This document shows, piece after piece, positions 31,540-41,890 of a stretch of DNA of 64,000 nucleotides. The position numbers were made by a program, and so were the translations under genes. Each line of letters starts with the position of its first letter. The stretch's first letter is position 1. Source of the stretch: Chionoecetes opilio (lineage: Eukaryota; Arthropoda; Malacostraca; Decapoda; Majidae); NCBI GenBank assembly GCA_016584305.1, contig JACEEZ010018337.1, positions 1 to 64,000 on the forward strand. The letters run 5' to 3'. The notes beneath the pieces were generated by a model that was given only the letters and a program-made list of their open reading frames with translations, was not told the origin of the DNA and searched no databases.

Positions 31540-31990
31540 TTTTTTGCATATCTTAGCTTTTTTACTTCCCACAGATGTAATTTTTTGCAAATCTTAGCTT
31601 TTTTCTTTCCCACAGATGTAATTTTTTGCATATCTTAGCTTTTTTACTTCCCACAGATGTCTTTTTTTTGCATATCTTAGCTTTTTTACTTCCCACAGAT
31701 GTCTTTTTTTTGCATATCTTAGCTTTTTTACTTCCCACAGATGTCAATTTTTTTGCAATCTTAGCTTATTTTACTTCCCACAGATGTCATTTTTTGCATA
31801 TCTTAGCATTTTTCTTTCTTATAGATGTCTTTTTTTGCATATCTTAGCTTATTTCTCTCCTACAGATGTCTTTTTTTTGCATATCTTAGCTTTTTTTACT
31901 TCCCACAGATGTCATTTTTTTTGCAATCTTAGCTTTGTTACTTCCTACAGATGTCATTTTTTTTTGCATATCTTGACTTTGTTACTTTCC
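31540..31990 (+). repeat. Tandem acceptor-like repeat, ~10 units
   Basis: A ~42-bp unit, TTTGCATATCTTAGC, TTTTTTACTTCCCACAG, ATGTC, is repeated about ten times directly before the true acceptor of exon e copy B. Every unit holds a pyrimidine tract and CACAG, TACAG or ATAG. Copy A has one such unit (27,447-27,489) before the true acceptor. One related unit also lies after exon e in both copies. Confidence 0.9.
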
Positions 31991-31995
31991 CGCAG

Positions 31996-32130
31996 GTGTT
32001 ATGTAAGAGGGTGGAGGGAAGTCCCGATTTTCCAAGGAGGTGGTGGAGGGTCTCAAGGGAACTACCCTGCCGGAATCCCCGAGTGTGGAGCAGATGCCTG
32101 AGATTCACACACTGCTCCACCACCTTCAAG
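31996..32130 (+). pseudogene. VARS2: Valyl-tRNA synthetase exon e, copy B, several indels
   Basis: Same exon as 27,518-27,650 but with GATTTTCCAAGG for GATGCCAAGG, CTCAAGGGAAC for CTCAAGAGGAAC and GCCTGAG for GCCTTGAG. The frame is lost after VLCKRVEGSPD and regained only in pieces. Acceptor CTTTCCCGCAG is intact. Either a decaying copy or a poorly corrected one. Confidence 0.8.
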
Positions 32131-32304
32131 ATGTGCCTGTATTACCTTGGTGTGTATCTTGCGTTTTACCTCCTACAGATGATTTTTTTTAACTTCAGTC
32201 TTTCTATTTTATCAAGTCACTTGTAAATTATCCACAGCCACCCCTCAGTTAGTTACGTGGTGTTTTTGACTCCCTTGAGATTTTTCGTCACTAAGATGGA
32301 ATTT

Positions 32305-32305
32305 N
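32305..32305. other. Single N (assembly join)
   Basis: The only ambiguous base in the window. It lies ~30 bases after homology between the duplicated segments ends, so copy B and what follows may be joined artificially. Confidence 0.9.
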
Positions 32306-33125
32306 CGACAACACACTTCACGAGGCATCCAGCCGAATCTTTGTTAGCGCAAATGCATGTCCTCATCTAGGTGAGAACAACAAGGCCCAGATGAAATCTA
32401 TTTTTGAGAAAATGCGTTTGAAATATTGCATCCTTCCATGGATAGGTAATACTTTCACAGTAAATTTCTTTTTTTCTAGTAATTACCTTAATTTAACTTC
32501 TTCTTTGCATGATAGATACATACATGTCCAGTTGGGGTGGGTGGGCACTTATCTTACAATTATCTTTTGTTGTACATTGGCCCTTCAATGTTCTCAGCCC
32601 TAGAAATCAAGATCAAGATTAAGATAAAGCACAACAGAGACTTGCACCTTGAAGGGGCTTACTTACCACGCTCTGGATATCTTTGTGTTGACTCTGACCC
32701 AAGGAGATGTCTAACGTCACCCTGGTAGACAGCCAAGGCTTGGGGTGACATTGAGGAAGTCCCGCATTCGCAAGGCAATATAGGCACGCCAAATGGTAAA
32801 AATGGGGTATTTCTGGGTTCACTTATCTTATTTCTCTTATTTTCTTCTGTTGTTTACCTCAATTTACGGGTTCCCTTGCAATGTTCAAGGCTATGTAAGG
32901 GGTAAGAAAGGGTGTGGGGCTGTATTGCATGATGTAACACCCAAGCAGAGGCAATATAGGCACCCTAAATGGGTAAAAATGGGGTATTTCTGGGTTCAAA
33001 ACTTTCCGCTATTATAAAAACGCCTTTTATTTAGATTCTAATAGATTTTAAGTGTTTGTGTCCCCACTAATGACTTCTCGGCCTAAATCACCCTGTTTTT
33101 CATAAGGGGGCGAGGCGTAGTGCAA
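32306..33125. other. Unique AT-rich stretch, no gene recognised
   Basis: A short frame with a donor-like end (CATCTAG then GTGAGA at 32,371) was seen but has no recognisable product. The words ATGGTAAAAATGGGG with GTATTTCTGGGTTCA occur twice (32,792 and 32,966), a local duplication. Confidence 0.35.
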
Positions 33126-33129
33126 ACAA

Positions 33130-33235
33130 CTACCCTAGATAACAGTAAAGTCGCCACTAGTATTTTTAACCCAACAGTTGAGTCGCCACTCTGGGGAATT
33201 CAGGGAAATTAGAGGTAAAGTAAAACAAGTCGGTT
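33130..33235 (+). mobile_element. MITE of the CCGTAGATAACAG family, fragment
   Basis: CTAGATAACAGTAAAGTCGCC, then CAACAGTTGAGTCGCCACTC and GAGGTAAAGTAAAACAAGTC match 28,010-28,300 with an internal deletion. Confidence 0.65.
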
Positions 33236-33237
33236 AT

Positions 33238-33341
33238 AATGGACGAGAGTTTCGCGGTCGTTTTCAGAGACACCGACTATTTTTTCTTGGCCTACAATAG
33301 CTGCTTGTTCTAATGGAGATTGTTTTATTTTGCGCAAACCC

Positions 33342-33378
<37 letters not shown>

Positions 33379-33510
33379 AAAATTTTTGGTTAGGTTAGGT
33401 TAGGTTTAATTTTTTTTTTATTATTTTTTTTTTCTTTTTTTTTTTTCCGCAAAATAAAACTATCTCCATTAAAAACAAGCACCTATTGTAGGCCAAGAAA
33501 CAATAAAAAA
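33238..33510. mobile_element. Inverted-repeat element around poly-A/poly-T
   Basis: TTCTTGGCCTACAATAGCTG and GTTTTATTTTGCG on the left are repeated inverted on the right (CGCAAAATAAAACTATC, TATTGTAGGCCAAGAAA), around A and T runs with a short GGTTAGGTTAGG block. Related to 22,281-22,530. Confidence 0.65.
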
Positions 33511-36074
33511 AAAAAACCCCAAACCCAAAATTTTATATTTTTTCCCGGGAAGGTTTTTTGGTTTAAAAAAATTTTTTTTAAAAATTTCTTTCTTTTTTTT
33601 TCCCCCAAAATGAACTATTCCCTTGAAGAAAAACCTTTGAGGCAAAACCCAAACGGTTTCGAAAACAAAAAAACCGCATTAAATTAAAGTCTTATAAATA
33701 TTTAAATTTACCCTAAAAATTTGGCTATTTTTAAAATTTTTCCTGGCCAACGAATTTTTATTTTTTTCTAGGGGGGGGGAAAGATTGGAAGTTTTTTTTG
33801 GGGCCCAAAAAAAGGGTAAAATAATATCTCGTCGAGAAAAATTTTGGGCCCCATGCCCTAATTGCGCCAACCCATAAAACCCCAAAGGAGATTTCCCGCT
33901 TTGATTAAAAAACTTTAAAAACAAATTCTTCCGCTGAATTTTTGGTATTTTTCCTTTTAAAAGGGGGGAAAATTATTTGGCCTAATTTAAAAAAACCTTG
34001 CGGGTTTTTGGCAAAAACTTGCGTTAAAAAAAACTAAACCCCGAAAAAAAATAATTTTCCCCCAAAAAATAAATTGAAAAAGGAATATTAGTAACACTCC
34101 TTTTAGTCCTTTTTGCGCCCCCCCTAATGTTTCAAACCATTTTTGAATCGCATTAGGTAAAAAAGAATTTTACCTTTTCCATTGGGGCCCAATTTTCATT
34201 ATTGGGAATTTCTGGGCGAGGGTCCCCCCCAAAATTTTGGGTTTAATTTCCGGTTTGGAGGAATTCTTTGGGGGGTTTTTCCCCCCAAAAACTTTAAAAA
34301 ACCAAATGCCAGGTTTTAAGGAACGGGCCCGGGTTATTTTAAAAAATCAAAACCAAACCCGAAAAAATATTTTGGGGGTTTCCCCCAAAAATCGGTTCAA
34401 AAAGTATTGGGGTTATAACAGGGGGCCTGGGTCTGGACTTGACCCCATAACGGGATAAAAATTCCTTAGTTTTAAAGGGGTTTTCTGCCCCCCCTGATTC
34501 GGTTAAAACCAAAGCCATTGGGTTAAACCCGGGTTGGGGGGGCCCCCCCAAAAAATTTTTTTAAAAACCCAAATGTCCGGGTTTAGGTTATGACTGGGGC
34601 CCGGGGTCTGGGGGGCTCTGCCCCCCCACAAATTTTGTTACAAAACCCAAATGTCCAGGTTAGGTTGTGAACTATGGCCTGGGTCGGAGGGCCTTGCTCC
34701 CCCACTAAGATCGGTTCCCAACCAAAATGTTCGTTTTTTTGAATTTTAGCCCGTCTTTTTTTTGCTTTTAAAAAGATTGGTTACAAAAAAAAGTCTGTAT
34801 TGTTTGGACTTCCGGCAATCTTTTTCTTTGTCAAAAATTTAAAAAATTTGTAAAATTTCCCCAAAGGAAATACACCCACCGAAAATTTCCGTTTTTAAAC
34901 AAATTTATTAGGGGGAAAAAAAGGATAAAAATTTAAAATTGCCCTTTTTTTTCATTTATATTTTCCTATTTGGGACCAAATCCCAATAACGGGAAGTCCC
35001 CAAAAATCGAACCTCACGCACCCACCAGTAGGGTTCCGGACTTTAAAATAAATAAAGGGAAAGTACCAAAAAAAAGTTAAAAAATCTCGTCATTTTCCCC
35101 CAGTAGGTTTCCTGGATTTTGGAGCCATAATACCAATAACAGACCTGTAATACACAAAAAAACAGTGTACACAACCTACAGTCAAAAACCCCACTGAACA
35201 AAAACAACAAAAAATCGGGGGGAAAAACCAAGGGGCCCTAGTGTGGGGCACCCAGGGGCCGCCCGGCAACTACGCCCGGGGTTTTGGAAAATCCGGAAAC
35301 CATCCGATTTTTTGGGTGTTCCCGAGTCTTGGGACCGGTTTGGGAACTTCAACCTTATTACTTTTTGGGCGTAAAGGGGGTTTAAATGCATTTAAACTTC
35401 GTGTGGGGTTTGGGCCCCGGTGTTGCATAAAAAGGTCCGCCGTAAATAGTCACAAAAACACTCCACACCCTCGTGTTTGCCAGCTTATGGAAATTTTTTC
35501 CCCTACAAAATATATGTTTATCGAAAAAAAGGTATACTTTATCTTCGGAATGCTTTTTCCATAAAATTTCAAATAAAAACCCCTAAAACACCTAAAGAAA
35601 GGCATTATGAGACTCAAAAAATTGCATAAATTTAAATATTCTAAACTCTTCGCATTTATATTTTGCGAGAAAACTTTTTACATGGAGAAAATAGAAGCGA
35701 ATTTCATTAGCTTTCCATTGATACATACTTTTCAGAAAAATAAATTTAGCGCATGCATAAATGAGCATTATCTAAATAAATAACATCAGGAAATCTGGTT
35801 TTTTTTTTCCCGATTGATAGGTTTTTATTATTTAATGCAAATTTTTCTGCTCTAATTCTTTATCTGAAAAACATATGTATCGGGAAAGCTAATAAATTTC
35901 CCCTTCTATTGATTTTCTCCATGAAAAATTTTTGCTCGCAAAGTATTAAATGACGAAGGTTTAGTAAATTTTAATTTTCATGCTATTTCTTGAGCTCATA
36001 ATGGCCTTTTCTTTTGTGTTTTTACGGTTTTTTTTTAAAAATTATTATAGAAAAAAAGCTTTCCCGAAGATAAA

Positions 36075-37265
36075 TTACCTTTTATACTCAACCTCTTTGG
36101 GGGGGCTACGCCGGGGGGCGCGTCGCCTCGCCCACCCCACCGCCACTCCCCGGGGCCCCCGCGAGTTTCCCATGCAGGCCCTTTCCCATACCCAAACAGC
36201 TTCGACAAAAAAAACAAACTTGCCCACCACAGCCTTGTGGGGGGCCCCCCCGGCCTCCCCCCGCCGGGTTGTCTTTACAGATAACCCGATGGGAAGGGTC
36301 GGTTTCAGGGGACGGGGCCCTGCCCCCTACAGCCGAAATTGGCCCGACAGACATCAGGTAAAGGCCTCGATTCGTCTCACGGGGCAAACGCTGATTTTAC
36401 CTAATCATCCCAGCGATACCCCTGATTCTGCGAAAACCTTAACCAAAGGCATTGATTCGTCTCTTCAAGTCACTATTTAGTGTTTTCCCTGTCCCACAAC
36501 ATAGGTAAAACAGGATCCAACGACTTGAAGCCGGATTTTGTCCTCCTGCACGTACCGCAACGCCAAAAAACTCCCGCGGGGCGAGTCCATAACACCGTGG
36601 GCTATGCCAACCCCCGTAAGGCTTCTTGACGTGACCCCTGTCATTAGGACGCGTACCAAAGGGCTGTAAAAAAATTTCCAAGATCTCAATGTCCTCGCCG
36701 CCGCATGAACAAGGACTGTCTGCTTCCTATAAGTCTCCAAAAACCCGGGGTTTGGGCTTTTAGCCAGGGGACCTCAGTCCCAAAGGCTTTGCCCCTCTGC
36801 GCGCCCCGGAGCCATCACCAGGGACCTCCACACTTAGCAAAAATTTTCTGCATATCGGCAAAAACAATCATGCTTGGTGTTTCCGACGGTGCTCCATAAT
36901 ACTTTGATCACAACCTTTTCCAATACCCAGTCCCTACAAGCGTTGAAAATGATGGGGCAAGGACGCACCCTTGCCTCACTCCTGTTTCACAGGGGAACTG
37001 GATACACCTGCCCCACACTTCACAGCACTCTCGTCCCAATACAGACCATTTTCAAAACCAAAAGTCCTTAGGAATCCCCCCCGAAGTCGCAGAAGATCCC
37101 CCAAATTGATTTACGATCACGATCAAATGCTTTTAGAATCAACAAACTGCAAACATCCCCTGTCGAAACCCCTCGGGGTTCCCCCGGGCACGAAACCAGG
37201 TACGGGCCTTGTTTACTTACCAGGGGTGAAACCCGGTAGCGCATCTGGGGTTTACCCTTTTAACT
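36075..37265 (-). mobile_element. RTE-like LINE copy, degraded
   Basis: Inverse of the element at 40,850-41,890, recognisable from the CGCGTCGCCTCGCCCACCCC end to CCAATACCCAGTCCCTACAA. It extends ~200 bases further 5', where the - strand reads FVDSKKAFDRDRK, the reverse-transcriptase A box (family: F-V-D-L-K-K-A-F-D). Frames are broken throughout. Confidence 0.8.
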
Positions 37266-37784
37266 GATAAACATATATTTTAGGGGAAAATTACCATAAC
37301 TGGAAAAAACCGGGGGGTGTGGCAGGTTTTTTTTACTTATTTCGGGTGGGGACCTATTTTACCCAACACCGGCCCCAAACCCCACAACAGACTTTCCGGG
37401 AACGACACTTCAGTTTTCCCTTTTGTCTGTTAAATTGAGGGCCGGGGTATATGGGGGTCCCGTGTGTGGGATCTTATTGTTATATTTTTTGGGTTTTGGA
37501 CGCTCCTTCCCCTGTTGAGATAAATATGTTGTTTTATTTTTGTTGATGTTGAGGCCGTGCACTTCTATGTTAGCTCAGCTTTGTTGATGCCTTCCTTTTC
37601 CTCATTGGCTGTGTTGCACCGAATCTCCCCCTTGCAAACTTAACTATTAAAAGGAGTTAAAATTTTTGAACATTTAGAATTTGGATGTCAAAAGATTTTT
37701 TTAGTTAGCAAGGGGATGGTAAGCTTAAGCATGGGTTTATTCAAATCTAATGACAATTTAGATAGAAACAGTGATGTAAGAAGG

Positions 37785-38135
37785 AAGGTGGCCCCTGCCC
37801 TGTAATTATATTTTTTTTTTTCAATTTTGGGTATAGGCCCGTGGGAGGTGGCCCAGGGTGGGTGGTAGGCTCTGGAGGCACCTTGAGGACTTGATGGTTG
37901 GCCCTCGCCCCTGGTGGCGAGGCGGGTTCTTTTTAGTGACGCCGTGTTAGAGGCTCGTGCCGCCCCCTGTGTCCCCCCAGGGACTCGCCATCGAAGGTAG
38001 GAAAATTGATGGGCAGGGGTGTGGGTGTTCTTAGGCACTCGACGGTGCAGAAAGTTTTGGTTTCTTCGGGATTGAACTCGGGGCCCGGAAAAGCCACACT
38101 CGGGGACCTACCACTCGCCACCGCCCCGCCCCCCA
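37785..38135 (-). mobile_element. tRNA-derived SINE, second copy
   Basis: Inverse of the family at 2,697-3,061. The - strand has GGTGGCGAGTGGTAGG as A box and CCGAGTTCAATCCCG as B box, then the shared body, then an A run (TTTTTTTTTTCAATTTT on +). The body is better preserved than the surrounding smeared sequence. Confidence 0.7.
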
Positions 38136-38269
38136 AATGCCACGGTAGTCTCGCGGCCCCTTGTAACCCTCCTTATTTTTCTCATGTTCTTATTTCTTAT
38201 GTAAAAAGAAAATGATTATGAAATGATTGATACAAAAATCAGTAAATGCCCTCGAAGTTTTATTTTTTT

Positions 38270-38580
38270 TTTCAGCATGGAGTCAATCGGTGTATATTAG
38301 CTAGGAAAATTTTCCCCCCCCCCCCCCCCCCCCCCAAAAAAACGAGGTTATTATAGCTAGGAAAATTTCCCACCCCCCCCCCCCCCAAAAAAAAAAATCG
38401 GGGTATTATATAGCTAAAAATTTCGACCCCCCCCAAAAAAAATCGAGGTTATAAAGCTAGGTTTTCGACCCCCCCCCCAAAAAAAAAAAACGAGGTATAA
38501 ATTTTAGCTAGGAAGTTTGAACCCCTAAAAAAAAAAAAAAATTAGGTGTATATATAACTAGGACATTTTGATTCGATGTT
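38270..38580. repeat. TAGCTAGGAAA/poly-C/poly-A tandem repeat
   Basis: Four to five ~50-bp units of CGAGGTTATATAGCTAGG, AAATTT, (C)n, (A)n. The same unit occurs three times inside the MITE at 38,745-39,102 on the other side of the PIGA exon. Confidence 0.8.
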
Positions 38581-38597
38581 TTGTTTTCTTTTTCCAG

Positions 38598-38742
38598 CCT
38601 GGTGTCCGATTTCTTTGATCCCAACGTGGGTGTTGTGGAGGAGCACATCTTGCAGCCGTGCCAATGCCTGCTGGTGCGCGGACACAAGGTGGCGGTGGTA
38701 ACCCACGTGTACGGGGCCAGGAGGGAGTGTGGGAGAGGACAG
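38598..38742 (+). CDS. PIGA: PIGA (GPI-GlcNAc transferase catalytic subunit), N-terminal exon
   Basis: PIGA is the catalytic subunit of the ER enzyme that adds GlcNAc to phosphatidylinositol, the first step of GPI-anchor synthesis. After TTTTTCCAG the frame reads [45 protein letters not shown]. The family here reads M-V-S-D-F-F-x-P-N-x-G-G-V-E-x-H-I, then Q-C-L-x-x-R-G-H-K-V-x-x-V-T-H-x-Y-G. The frame is open with no indel. The second Gly of the conserved P-N-x-G-G-V-E loop is Val (GTT). After 38,742 a MITE is inserted at a TA, so the exon end and its donor cannot be placed. No other PIGA exon is recognisable nearby. It may be a gene disrupted by the insertion or an orphan exon. Confidence 0.85.
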
Positions 38743-38744
38743 TA

Positions 38745-38904
38745 CAGTAAAACCTCTCGTATTGGGACTAATTGGTCCAAGGAGTGGTCCGAGTAATGCA
38801 AGGATCCGAATAATGGGGGGATTATATAGGGGGGGATATGTAACAAAAAAAAAAAAGAAAAAAAAATCGAGGTATATATATATGTTGCTAGGAAATTTTG
38901 ACCC

Positions 38905-38939
<35 letters not shown>

Positions 38940-39102
38940 CTAGGTGTATATATAGCTAGGAAATTTGAACCCCTAAAAAAAAAAAAAAAAATAGGTGTAT
39001 ATATAGCTAGGACATTTCAATTCCCCCCCCCAAAAAAAAGGAGGCGGTCCGAATAATGTCAAAGTCCGAATAATGAGGGTCCCAATACGAGATGTTTTAC
39101 AG
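38745..39102. mobile_element. Tigger/pogo-like MITE inserted in the PIGA exon
   Basis: Inverted ends CAGTAAAACCTCTCGTATTG and the partner CAATACGAGATGTTTTACAG, flanked by TA. CGAATAATG words lie inside both ends. The interior consists of TAGCTAGGAAA/poly-A units. No transposase. Without it the host reads GAGAGGACAGTAGATACTTT. Confidence 0.88.
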
Positions 39103-39383
39103 TAGATACTTTTCCCCCTGGGTGGCTAGTGGTAGTGTGTGAGAGTTAGGGAGGAGATATAATAGTGAGAGACTGAAAGATGTGAGAATAAGGGCCATGG
39201 ATTCTGCTGCTGTGCTCACTGCTTAGAGGAGTGACCAGGAACAGGCGGCAGTGTAGACCCTACCCAACTAAGGACTAGAGGAAACTACCCTAGGGAAATA
39301 ACTCTTCATAGATTTAACCCCTTGAGACCCAGAACGTAATTTTCATTGTAATTTGACTACCATAAGACAATTTTTAGTGACTA

Positions 39384-39891
39384 CAGGTTGAAGTTCCCAA
39401 ACTCGGCATCCCAAGACTCGGCAACACCCAAAACTCGGCTATGGTTCGGGATTTTCCAAAACCCGGCAGAACACCCAAAACCCTGGGCGTAGTTGCCGGG
39501 TCGGCCGCTGGGTGCCACCACACTAGGCCGCTGGGTGCCACCACACTAGGCCGCTGGGTGCCACCACACTAGGCCGCTTGGTTTCTCCCGCCGATTTGTT
39601 TGTTGTTATTGTTCAGTGGTGTTGTGACTGTAGAGTTGTGTACACTGTTATTTTGTGTACTTCTACAGGTCTGTTATTGGTATTATGGCTCCCAAACGTC
39701 CAGGAACACCTACTGGTGCAAGGGAAAAGAAAAGGAAGAACAATGTGTTAACTATTTCTGAGAAAATTGACCTTTTGAAGAAGTTGGATGCTTTTTTTCC
39801 CCTTAATATATCTACGTTCTAAAAGCCGGAAAATTCCATTACTCGGCTCGGCGCTGGTCCCGAGGTTGCCGAGTTTGGGAACTTCAACCTG
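39384..39891 (+). mobile_element. Tigger/pogo-like deletion derivative, copy 2
   Basis: Inverted ends CAGGTTGAAGTTCCCAAACT and its partner GTTTGGGAACTTCAACCTG, TA on both sides. It contains three CCACACTAGGCCGCTGG repeats and the first codons of a transposase, then jumps to the 3' end. Confidence 0.9.
39685..39792 (+). pseudogene. Tigger/jerky-type transposase, N-terminus only
   Basis: ATG at 39,685 gives MAPKRPGTPTGAREKRKKN, NVLTISEKIDLLKKLDA, matching the start of CENP-B/Tigger/jerky-type transposases: a basic leader, then the first helix of the psq-type helix-turn-helix, typically K-R-K-x-L-T-I-x-E-K-x-x-I-L. The rest of the DNA-binding domain and the whole DDE domain are missing. The frame runs into FFPL at the deletion junction. 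It cannot make an active enzyme. It dates the element to the same superfamily as its TA target and ends suggest. Confidence 0.8.
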
Positions 39892-40257
39892 TATAAGCAA
39901 TATTTTATAGATATGACCTGTTTAGTATCCTTGTCCACTAGTTCATTAGGTATATTCAATCACTTTTCGTAATTTTATGGCTAACAACAGACTATTTTAT
40001 GCAGCCAGGGAAAGGTCTGGGCGTGAAGGGGTTGACAGCTTATATCCCAGGTGCAATTTGTTAGCAAAGTGATGCATGGAAAGAAGAAATGACACCTAAA
40101 ACTAAAGAAAGGATAAAAAAAATAATGCAGAAATCAAATAGGGATGAAAAGAAGATAAGAATATTTTGTGAGTTTGAGAAAGACAGATTCACGAAAATTA
40201 AGAATAACTGGAAATAAGAAAAAATGGATCAAATATTAAAATAATCAGTCAGTTCTT

Positions 40258-40450
40258 TCTGTCTGTGTGTCTGTGTGTGTGTGTGTGTGTGTCTGTCTGT
40301 CTGTGTGTGTGTTTGTTTGTGTGTCTGTCTGTGTGTTTGTGTGTGTGTCTGTCTGTGTGTTTGTGTGTGTCTGTCTGTGTGTGTGTCTGTCTGTGTGTCT
40401 GTCTGTCTGTGTGTTTGTCTGTCTGTGTGTGTCTGTCTGTCTGTCTGTGG
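40258..40450. repeat. TG/TCTG microsatellite
   Basis: Mixed (TG)n and (TCTG)n. Confidence 0.95.
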
Positions 40451-40515
40451 TTAATGGTTTGTTTTAGTTCATCGTCATCACAAATACATGATGGTAATTG
40501 TGTGTTATATTTCAG

Positions 40516-40598
40516 GTCTTGCAGTTGTGAAGCCCCAGCGTGATGGAGAGACGGGTGTGTGTGTGTGTGTGTTCGTGTCCAGCAAAGAGATTCTACAG
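40516..40598 (+). CDS. Candidate exon, unknown gene
   Basis: Bounded by TTATATTTCAG and a good donor (CTACAG then GTAAAT). The open frame reads [28 protein letters not shown] (TG)8 run inside encodes the VCVCV part and may have expanded within the exon. There is faint resemblance to the C-terminal valyl-tRNA synthetase words LAVVK and VSS-E, too weak to name it. The adjacent 40,258 microsatellite may have seeded the run. Confidence 0.3.
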
Positions 40599-40620
40599 GT
40601 AAATATTCTGTTGTTACTTT

Positions 40621-40834
40621 TGAACCCTGGAGACCCAGAACGTAATTGCCATTGTAATTTGGGTGCCATTAGACATTTTTAAAGTGACTATAAGCAATAT
40701 TTTATAGATATGATCTGTTTAGTATCCTTGTCCACTAACTAATTTGGTATATTCAGTCACTTTTCGTAATTTTATGGCTGACAACAGACAATTTTACATA
40801 TAGCCAAGGAAAGATCTGGGCGTGAAGGGGTTGA
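40621..40834 (+). mobile_element. TTAA-type MITE copy
   Basis: Full-length, with ends ACCCTGGAGACCCAGAACG and GGGCGTGAAGGGGTTGA. It is directly followed by the truncated RTE LINE. Confidence 0.8.
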
Positions 40835-40837
40835 AAA

Positions 40838-41878
40838 ATGTTACAAAATATGTCACTGGTACAGCAGCTGCTGAGAGTGACTGAGAGTGCTGTGAAGTGT
40901 GGGGCAGGTGTATCCAGCTTCTTCCCTGTGAATACAGGAGTGAGGCAAGGGTGCGTCCTTGCCCCATCACTTTTCAACGCTTGTATGGACTGGGTATTGG
41001 ACAAGGTTGTAGATCAAAGTGATTGTGGAGCATCCGTCGGCAACACCAAGATCACTGATCTTGTTTTTGCCGATGATGCAGTAATCTTTGCTGAGTCGCT
41101 GGAGGTCCTGGTGATGGCTCTCGAGGCGCTGCATGAGGAGGCAAAGCCTTTGGGACTTGAGGTCTCCTGGCTCAAGACCAAGGTCCAGGTGTTTGGAGAC
41201 TTACTAGATGAAGCAGTACAGTCTGTTCATGCGTGTGGCGAGGACATTGAGATCTTGGAAAGTTTTACATACCTTGGTAGCGCAGTCCATAATGACGGCG
41301 GGTCACGTCAAGAAGTCTTACGGCGGATTGGCATAGCCCACGGTGTTATGGACTCGCTCAGCGGGAGTATTTGGCGTTGTCGGTACCTGTGCAGGAGGAC
41401 AAAGATCCGGATCTTCAAGTCGCTTGTGATCCCTGTCTTACTCTATGGTTGTGAGACATGGACACTAAATAGTGACTTGAAGAGACGAATCAATGCCTTT
41501 GGTAATAAGTGTCTTCACAGAATCATGGGGTATCGCTGGGATGATTACGTGTCAAATCAGCGATTGCACCGTGAGACTGAATCGAGGCCTATTACCTGCA
41601 TAGTCCGTCAGCGCCAACTTGGGCTATATGGGCATGTGGCACGCTACCCTGAAACCGATCCTTCCCATCGGGTTGTATCTGTAAGAGACAATCCGGCGTG
41701 GAGGAGGCCAAGGGGGCGGCCACAAGGCTCGTGGCTGGGGCAAGTTGATGTTTCTTGTCGAGAGCTGCTTGGTGTGGGAAGGCAGCCTGCATGGGGACTC
41801 GCGCGTGGTGACCCCCGGGAGTGGCGTCGTAGGGTGGGCGAGGCGACGCGCCCCCCGGCGTATGCCCCCAAGGATTGA
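40838..41878 (+). CDS. RTE-like reverse transcriptase, C-terminal ~345 residues
   Basis: A single open frame. The first ~12 residues come from the junction and are not native. Then TESAVKCGAGVSSFFPVN, GVRQGCVLAPSLFN (reverse-transcriptase B box, residues 34-47), LVFADDAVIF (catalytic Asp pair, FADD at 77-80), WLKTKVQVFG, FTYLGSAVHNDG (143-154), LLYGCETWTL and a conserved basic tail ending in EWRRRVGEATRPPAY. This order fits the RTE clade (the C-terminal FTYLGS and LYGCETW words are typical). The A-box aspartate is upstream and absent, so this copy cannot be an active enzyme alone. The frame has no stop or indel, which points to a recent insertion. Confidence 0.88.
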   Translation: MLQNMSLVQQLLRVTESAVKCGAGVSSFFPVNTGVRQGCVLAPSLFNACMDWVLDKVVDQSDCGASVGNTKITDLVFADDAVIFAESLEVLVMALEALHEEAKPLGLEVSWLKTKVQVFGDLLDEAVQSVHACGEDIEILESFTYLGSAVHNDGGSRQEVLRRIGIAHGVMDSLSGSIWRCRYLCRRTKIRIFKSLVIPVLLYGCETWTLNSDLKRRINAFGNKCLHRIMGYRWDDYVSNQRLHRETESRPITCIVRQRQLGLYGHVARYPETDPSHRVVSVRDNPAWRRPRGRPQGSWLGQVDVSCRELLGVGRQPAWGLARGDPREWRRRVGEATRPPAYAPKD

Positions 41879-41890
41879 TTGATTGATTCC
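40850..41890 (+). mobile_element. RTE-like LINE, 5'-truncated
   Basis: Carries the second half of a reverse transcriptase ORF and ends in a GATTGATTGATT tail at 41,875-41,887, typical of RTE-clade 3' ends. The 5' part is lost. The other copy, at 36.1-37.3 kb, reaches further 5'. Confidence 0.85.

Larger units (their letters stand above)
33490..38270. other. Low-quality-looking sequence with inflated homopolymers
   Basis: From about 33,490 nearly every base stands in a run of two or more, giving text such as GGGAAGGTTTTTTGGTTT. Compared with the clean RTE copy at 40.9-41.9 kb, the copy inside (36,075-37,265) differs by single bases replaced with their neighbours rather than by ordinary substitutions. 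This looks like poor base calling. No host gene can be trusted here. Positions 35,560-36,000 are cleaner and AT-rich. Confidence 0.7.
39314..40035 (+). mobile_element. TTAA-type MITE, split by a nested element
   Basis: Outer ends TTAACCCCTTGAGACCCAG and GGGCGTGAAGGGGTTGA. The two halves join at GTGACTATAAGC once 39,384-39,891 is removed, as in the uninterrupted copies. Confidence 0.85.

Noticed and set aside
35980..37270. Several open frames of 60-166 codons
   Set aside because: They lie in the smeared copy of the RTE LINE, mostly on the wrong strand, and reflect GC-rich text with few stops.
40516..40598. C-terminal exon of valyl-tRNA synthetase
   Set aside because: Only the words LAVVK and VSS-E are shared. 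Too little to assign, so kept as an unnamed candidate exon.
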